NCBI RefSeq assembly: GCF_916715725.1
Contig: NZ_CAKAPD010000009.1
Coordinates: forward strand, 1 to 64,000
Source: an uncultured Rothia sp.
GTDB taxonomy: Bacteria; Actinomycetota; Actinomycetes; Actinomycetales; Micrococcaceae
Direction of reading: 5' to 3'
Length of the DNA: 64,000 nt
Shown here: piece by piece, positions 59,496 through 64,000 of the stretch
Layout: every line of letters begins with the position of its first letter
Numbering within the stretch: the first letter of the stretch is position 1
The notes under the pieces: model-generated
What the model was told of the DNA's origin: nothing
Databases searched by the model: none
Seen by the model: the letters and a program-made list of their open reading frames with translations, nothing else
Made by a program: the position numbers and the translations under genes

Positions 59496-60848
59496 ATGAC
59501 TCACACCAACCCAGATACCCTCAGCCGCGGCTCATATAGCAACTCACGCCGCGTAGCCGACATTCTGCGTGCCGAATCCGTCGGTGGTACCGTGCTTCTG
59601 ATCGCAACGGTGCTGGCAGTAGTACTCGCCAACACCCCCGCATCCAGCTTCTACTTCGGTCTGCGAGACACTGTTGTTGGCCCGGTCATCCCCGGCTTCA
59701 ACCACCTGCAGATGAGCATCGGAACCTGGGCGGCAGACGGTCTGCTCGTCGTTTTCTTCTTCCTCACCGGTCTGGAGCTGAAGAAGGAATTCGTGATTGG
59801 TGACCTCAAGTCGCCCTCCACCGCGATTGTGCCGATTGCGGCTGCCTTCGGTGGCGTGGCAGTCCCCGCGATTATCTACACGGCGCTGAACTTCACCAGC
59901 CCCACCGCTCTGCACGGCTGGGCGATCCCCACCGCAACCGATATCGCGTTCGCGGTGTCTGTTCTCGCCGCCGTGGGTACTTTCCTCCCCTCGGCGATGC
60001 GCGTCTTCCTGCTGACCCTGGCTGTGGTCGACGACCTGATTGCAATCTGCATTATCGCGATCTTCTACACCAATAACTTCCACGGCGAGTACCTGCTCTT
60101 CGCACTGATTCCGCTCGCTCTTTTCGCGTTCATTGCCTACCGCGGTGAGACCATGCTGCACCTGAAGCCTCTCGCCGCATGGATTCTGCTGCTGCCCCTG
60201 GGTATTATCACCTGGGCACTCTTCCTCGAGTCCGGCATTCACGCCACCATTTCTGGTGTGGTTCTCGGCTTCCTGGTGCCCGTGAAGATGTCCGCTCGCT
60301 CTGAGGCGGCACAGGCTGAACACGGTCTTGCAGAGGTTCTGGAGCACCGATTCCGTCCCCTCTCTACCGGCATCTGCGTGCCGATCTTCGCGTTCTTCAG
60401 CGCGGGTGTGGCTGTGGGCGGTTTTGAAGGCCTCGGACGCGCCCTCACCGACTCGGTAGCGGTCGGCATTATGGTTGCACTGGTTGCCGGTAAAACCATC
60501 GGTATTTTCGGCACCACCTGGCTCGTGACTCGCTTCAAGAACGCTAACCTCGACCCGGACGTCGCCTGGATTGACGTGATCGGTCTGGCTGCAACCGGCG
60601 GTATCGGCTTCACCGTGTCCCTGCTGGTGGCTGAACTGTCCTTCCCGCACGGCTCTCCGCACACCGAGGACGCAAAGATTGCGATTCTCGTCGGCTCCGT
60701 GCTCGCCGCAATTGTTGGTGCCATCATCCTTTCACGCCGTAACAAGCACTACCGTGCCCTGGCTGAGAAGGAAAGCGTGGACGCTGACGACAACGGCATC
60801 CCTGACGTCTTCGAGGGCACCTACCGTGACCCGAAGACCGAAGCCTAG
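59496..60848 (+). CDS. nhaA: Na+/H+ antiporter NhaA
   Basis: This 450-residue antiporter exchanges internal sodium for external protons, aiding pH and salt balance. The twelve helices carry the ion-binding aspartate pair (IPTATDIAFAVSVL and LAVVDDLIAICIIAIFY, the D163/D164 equivalents), GLELKKEFVIGDLKSP, and GIGFTVSLLVAELSF. ATG 59496 has GAGGAGA ahead. The C-terminus has a short acidic extension (ESVDADDNGIPDVFEGTYRDP). lysX begins 52 bp downstream on the same strand. Confidence 0.95.
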   Translation: MTHTNPDTLSRGSYSNSRRVADILRAESVGGTVLLIATVLAVVLANTPASSFYFGLRDTVVGPVIPGFNHLQMSIGTWAADGLLVVFFFLTGLELKKEFVIGDLKSPSTAIVPIAAAFGGVAVPAIIYTALNFTSPTALHGWAIPTATDIAFAVSVLAAVGTFLPSAMRVFLLTLAVVDDLIAICIIAIFYTNNFHGEYLLFALIPLALFAFIAYRGETMLHLKPLAAWILLLPLGIITWALFLESGIHATISGVVLGFLVPVKMSARSEAAQAEHGLAEVLEHRFRPLSTGICVPIFAFFSAGVAVGGFEGLGRALTDSVAVGIMVALVAGKTIGIFGTTWLVTRFKNANLDPDVAWIDVIGLAATGGIGFTVSLLVAELSFPHGSPHTEDAKIAILVGSVLAAIVGAIILSRRNKHYRALAEKESVDADDNGIPDVFEGTYRDPKTEA

Positions 60849-60900
60849 TAAGAACTCCTAAGGTCTAGTACCTTCCCTACACCCCAATCCCCCGCTGATA

Positions 60901-63900
60901 ATGATGTCTCACCGCACTACCTCACGTCGCCGTACAGCACGAGCAGGGCAGGTGCCCGCGCCTCCTTCAAGGTATGCAGAGATATCAGCACGCGTGGTGA
61001 TCGGGGTGTATTCTTTTGCCGCGCTACTGACCACGTTCGCGTGGATTATTTCTCCTCTGCGGCACGGTCGCGGCTTCACTTGGTGGGAAGTCACCGCTGA
61101 CCTGCTGAATATTCCCTCCACGCACACGCTGCCCAGCGCCATCACGATGATTGTGCTGGTTTCCGGGCTGATTGTGCGTAAGCGCGCTGCCCTCATTGCG
61201 GCCATCGTTTTTCAGGTGTTGGGTGCGCTGATTGCGACGCATAGCGCCTTCACGCTGGTGTTCCCCGCGGGGATTATGCCGAAGGACCGTATTTTCTCCT
61301 CGACGGTCGATACGCTCTCCATCGTGTTTGCGTGTGCGCTGGTGCCTTTCCTTTTCTCAATTCGTTCGGCGTTCCCGGCGCGTATTGGTCGCCTCTCGTG
61401 GGTAGGTGCGGCGTCGACGGCTGTTGGCGGCATCCTGCTGACTACTCTGGTGCTCTGGTACCTCTGCCACATTGGCGTGTGGGAGCCGTTGCGTTCGGTG
61501 ACCCCGTGGGAGTTGCTGATGCACGGCATGGGTATTGAGCGTACCCATCCTGGCGTGTGGTCTGCCGATGTGGTCGCTTTCTTGGCTTCTTTCGGTTACG
61601 GTGCCTCGCTGGTTGCGGCACTGTACCTGTTGGCGCGCGGTTACCGTGCCCCGGATGCGTGGACCGGCGAGAAGGAGCTGAAGATTCGCGCTCTGCTACA
61701 GCAGTACGGTGCCAACGATTCGCTCTCCTATTTTGCGACGCGTCGCGATAAGCAGGTGATTTTCTCTCCGGATCAAAGGGCGGCGATTACGTACCGTTCG
61801 GTGGGTTCGGTGTGTTTGGCGTCGAGCGACCCGGTGGGTGACCCGGATTCGTGGGATGCCGCGATTGAGCAGTGGATGTTGCAGGCGCGTAGTTACGGTT
61901 GGGTTCCTGCGGCGCTGAGCGTGAGTGAGGCGGGTGCGCGCGCCTATAACCGTGCGGGTCTGTCGATTATTCAGATGGGTGAGGAGGCGGTCCTTGAGGC
62001 GGACCGTTTCACGCTCAATGACACGTCGATGCTGCCGGTGCGTCAGGCGGTTCAGCGTGTGCGTCGCGGCGGGTACACGGCGCAGATGCGGCGCTTTGCG
62101 GAGCTGGATGAGCAGCAACGTCAGCAGGTTGCGGAGAATATTTCGGCGTGGCGTCATGGCCGCGTGGAGCGCGGCTTCTCGATGGCGCTGAATCGTGTGA
62201 ATGATCCGGCGGATTCTTCGTCTGTTCTGGTGTCGGCTCATGATGAAGCTGGTCAGATGGTGGCTCTGCTGTCGTTCGTCCCGTGGGGTCCTACGGGGCT
62301 GTCTTTGGATGTTATGCGCCGCTCCCCTGAGGCACCTAATGGTGTGGTGGAGTTTATGGTGGCGTCGCTGATGGAGCAGGCGGCGTCTTTGGGTGTGCGT
62401 CGGGTGTCGCTGAATTTTGCGATGTTTGGCCATATTTTTGAGGCTGCTGATCAGGTGGGTGCATCAGCATGGAACCGTTTCGCTTCCCGCTCTTTGGGCG
62501 TGCTGGATCGTTTTCTGCAGTTGCGCCGTCTGTATCGTTTCAATCTAAAGTTTGCCCCGCTGTGGGTTCCTCGCTTTTTGGCGACGGAACCGACTTTGGC
62601 GATGGTGAATGTGGTGGTTGCTGCGGGTATGGCGGAGGGCTTTTTGCCGAATCTGTCGGCGCGCCGTTTGCAGGATCAGGAGCAGGTTCTTTCTGCCGAT
62701 GAGTTGGAGGCTCTTCGCCAGTTGCAGGTATCTGCTGTGGAAGAGCTTCCTGAGGTGTCGCGCAGTGATCAGACTCAGCATCGTCTGCGTCATTTGGAGG
62801 CGCTGCGTTCGGCGGGTATGGAGCCGTATCCGCTGGGTGGTGAGATACGCAGTAATGGTGCGCCTATTCTAGGCGTGAAGGATGCCCTGCGTATATTCTC
62901 TTCTGAAAATATTCCTGATTCAGAATTTATGGTTTCGGGGCGTATTCGCGCGCTTCGCAACCATGGCGGGGTCCTTTTCGCAACTCTGATTGAAGGAGGC
63001 GAAACCCTGCAGGTCGTCATGGAACGAGCCCTGGTGGGTGAGCACCTGCTGAGCCTCGCCTCCCGCAACCTGGATACCGGTGACATCATCACTGTGCAGG
63101 GTACTTACGGGGCGAGCCGCAACGGCACTCGATCGCTGATTGCCTCCAGCTGGCGCATAGCGTCGAAGAGCCTGCACCCCATCCCCTTTGATTCGTTTAC
63201 CGACCCGGAGGCGCGTCTGCGTCGCCGCTCCACGGACCTTTTGGTGCATCCGGATCAGATGCAGAATCTGCGTCTGCGCACGGCGGTGATTAAGGCGCTG
63301 CGTGCCCGTCTGGATGCGGAGGGTTTCCTCGAGGTGGAGACCCCGATTCTGCATACGGTGCATGGTGGTGCGAGCGCGCGTCCGTTCCGCACGTATATCA
63401 ATGCGTACGGTGAGGATTTGACGCTGCGTATTGCGCCGGAGCTGTATTTGAAGCGTCTGGTGGTGGGCGGTAGCGGTCCGGTGTATGAGCTGGGTCGTGA
63501 TTTCCGTAATGAGGGTGCTGATGCGACCCATAATCCGGAGTTTACGGTGCTTGAGGCGTACCGCCCGTTCGCGGATTATGTGCAGATGCGTGAGTTGACG
63601 GAGCGCCTGATTAAGGATGCCGCGCAGTCGGTGTTTGGTTCGGTGTCTTTGCCGCTGGGTCATAAGGCTTCGAGCGAGCGCGTGGTGCGTGATGTGTCGG
63701 GTCCGTGGCGTGTGGTGTCGGTGTGTGATGCCCTGTCGGAGGCGCTGGGTCGCCGTGTGGATGTGCAGACGGATTTTGAGGAGTTGCTGGCTTTGGCGCA
63801 GCAGCACGGTGTGCGTGTTCATGAGGGTATGGGTCCGGGCGCCATTGTTGAGGAGCTGTATGGTGAGCTGGTTGAGGCGCATACGGTGGAGCCGACGTTC

Positions 63901-64000
63901 TATACGGATTTCCCGGCGGAGACGAGTCCGCTTGCGGCGCCGCATCGCAGCGTTCCGGGGTTGGCGGAGCGTTGGGATTTGGTGATTAACGGTATGGAGA
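60901..64000 (+). CDS. lysX: Bifunctional lysyl-PG synthetase / lysyl-tRNA synthetase LysX (3' end beyond window)
   Basis: About 1033 codons are open to the window end. Residues 1-250 contain about six membrane helices (MprF-like); residues about 260-600 are the MprF-type GNAT synthase domain (SLSYFATRRDKQVIFSPDQRAAITYRSVGSVCLASSDPVGDP is diagnostic). From about 620 an OB-fold and class II LysRS domain follow (MVSGRIRALRNHGGVLFATL, EVETPILHTVHGGASARPFRT, LRIAPELYLKRLVVGG, YELGRDFRNEGADATHNPEFT). The fusion charges tRNA with lysine and transfers it to phosphatidylglycerol, giving resistance to cationic peptides. ATG 60901 is followed directly by ATG 60904; neither has a clear ribosome site. 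The final class II motif 3 lies beyond the window. Confidence 0.95.
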   Translation, partial: MMSHRTTSRRRTARAGQVPAPPSRYAEISARVVIGVYSFAALLTTFAWIISPLRHGRGFTWWEVTADLLNIPSTHTLPSAITMIVLVSGLIVRKRAALIAAIVFQVLGALIATHSAFTLVFPAGIMPKDRIFSSTVDTLSIVFACALVPFLFSIRSAFPARIGRLSWVGAASTAVGGILLTTLVLWYLCHIGVWEPLRSVTPWELLMHGMGIERTHPGVWSADVVAFLASFGYGASLVAALYLLARGYRAPDAWTGEKELKIRALLQQYGANDSLSYFATRRDKQVIFSPDQRAAITYRSVGSVCLASSDPVGDPDSWDAAIEQWMLQARSYGWVPAALSVSEAGARAYNRAGLSIIQMGEEAVLEADRFTLNDTSMLPVRQAVQRVRRGGYTAQMRRFAELDEQQRQQVAENISAWRHGRVERGFSMALNRVNDPADSSSVLVSAHDEAGQMVALLSFVPWGPTGLSLDVMRRSPEAPNGVVEFMVASLMEQAASLGVRRVSLNFAMFGHIFEAADQVGASAWNRFASRSLGVLDRFLQLRRLYRFNLKFAPLWVPRFLATEPTLAMVNVVVAAGMAEGFLPNLSARRLQDQEQVLSADELEALRQLQVSAVEELPEVSRSDQTQHRLRHLEALRSAGMEPYPLGGEIRSNGAPILGVKDALRIFSSENIPDSEFMVSGRIRALRNHGGVLFATLIEGGETLQVVMERALVGEHLLSLASRNLDTGDIITVQGTYGASRNGTRSLIASSWRIASKSLHPIPFDSFTDPEARLRRRSTDLLVHPDQMQNLRLRTAVIKALRARLDAEGFLEVETPILHTVHGGASARPFRTYINAYGEDLTLRIAPELYLKRLVVGGSGPVYELGRDFRNEGADATHNPEFTVLEAYRPFADYVQMRELTERLIKDAAQSVFGSVSLPLGHKASSERVVRDVSGPWRVVSVCDALSEALGRRVDVQTDFEELLALAQQHGVRVHEGMGPGAIVEELYGELVEAHTVEPTFYTDFPAETSPLAAPHRSVPGLAERWDLVINGME

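Overview
The window looks like chromosomal DNA from a high-GC actinobacterium of the Micrococcaceae, most likely a Rothia (mucilaginosa/dentocariosa type). This is inferred from gene content and style: a LysX-type lysyl-PG synthetase/LysRS fusion, a membrane-anchored NirK, an 'anchored repeat' metal ABC transporter, WhiB7/ABC-F-style leaders and GC-rich hairpin terminators. No species-level proof is possible without a search. I see no rRNA, tRNA, CRISPR array or insertion sequence.

Layout. 1-8.5 kb: small membrane protein, M18 aminopeptidase, CPBP protease, a large Q/N-rich membrane protein and two overlapping GT87 mannosyltransferases. 8.6-14.3 kb: a three-part copper nitrite reductase, a lytic transglycosylase and a cytochrome P450. 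14.5-17.3 kb: an A+T-richer accessory block (lipoprotein, permuted NlpC/P60 enzyme, orphan Phd antitoxin with a RelE relic) bracketed by two nearly identical terminator hairpins. 17.3-28 kb: sugar transporter, aldo/keto reductase, SAM-riboswitch-controlled metF then metE, GlpT and an M13 peptidase. 28-31.6 kb: five small exported or membrane proteins of unknown function. 31.7-42 kb: the anchored-repeat (choice-of-anchor M) ABC transporter locus, with two sortase-anchored surface proteins, a repeat-containing substrate-binding protein, a third repeat protein, ATPase and permease, all around a Zur-like operator. 42-49.3 kb: zinc alcohol dehydrogenase, membrane protein, TetR/DHA2 efflux pair, ABM monooxygenase and an NrtR-like protein. 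49.4-53.8 kb: two tandem ABC-F paralogues, each behind a conserved promoter, 5-codon leader ORF and attenuator. 53.7-55.5 kb: an AlbA_2/Schlafen-type ATP-binding protein inserted between two ~100-bp direct repeats. 55.5-64 kb: sodA, a gene-free 1.4 kb with many DnaA boxes and a probable structured RNA, then marR, ferritin, nhaA and the 5' part of lysX.

The most notable signals are these. (1) The duplicated leader-peptide attenuators of the two ABC-F genes suggest antibiotic-inducible expression. (2) Three parS-like sites inside coding sequence are each read in frame as VSRET, and each is followed by a second CAACC-N6-GGTTG palindrome; with the DnaA-box cluster they hint that the window is near the replication origin. 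(3) Two accessory inserts are each bracketed by duplicated terminators. (4) A RelE toxin relic lies antisense beside an orphan antitoxin. (5) A probable ~235-nt non-coding RNA lies on the minus strand near 57 kb.
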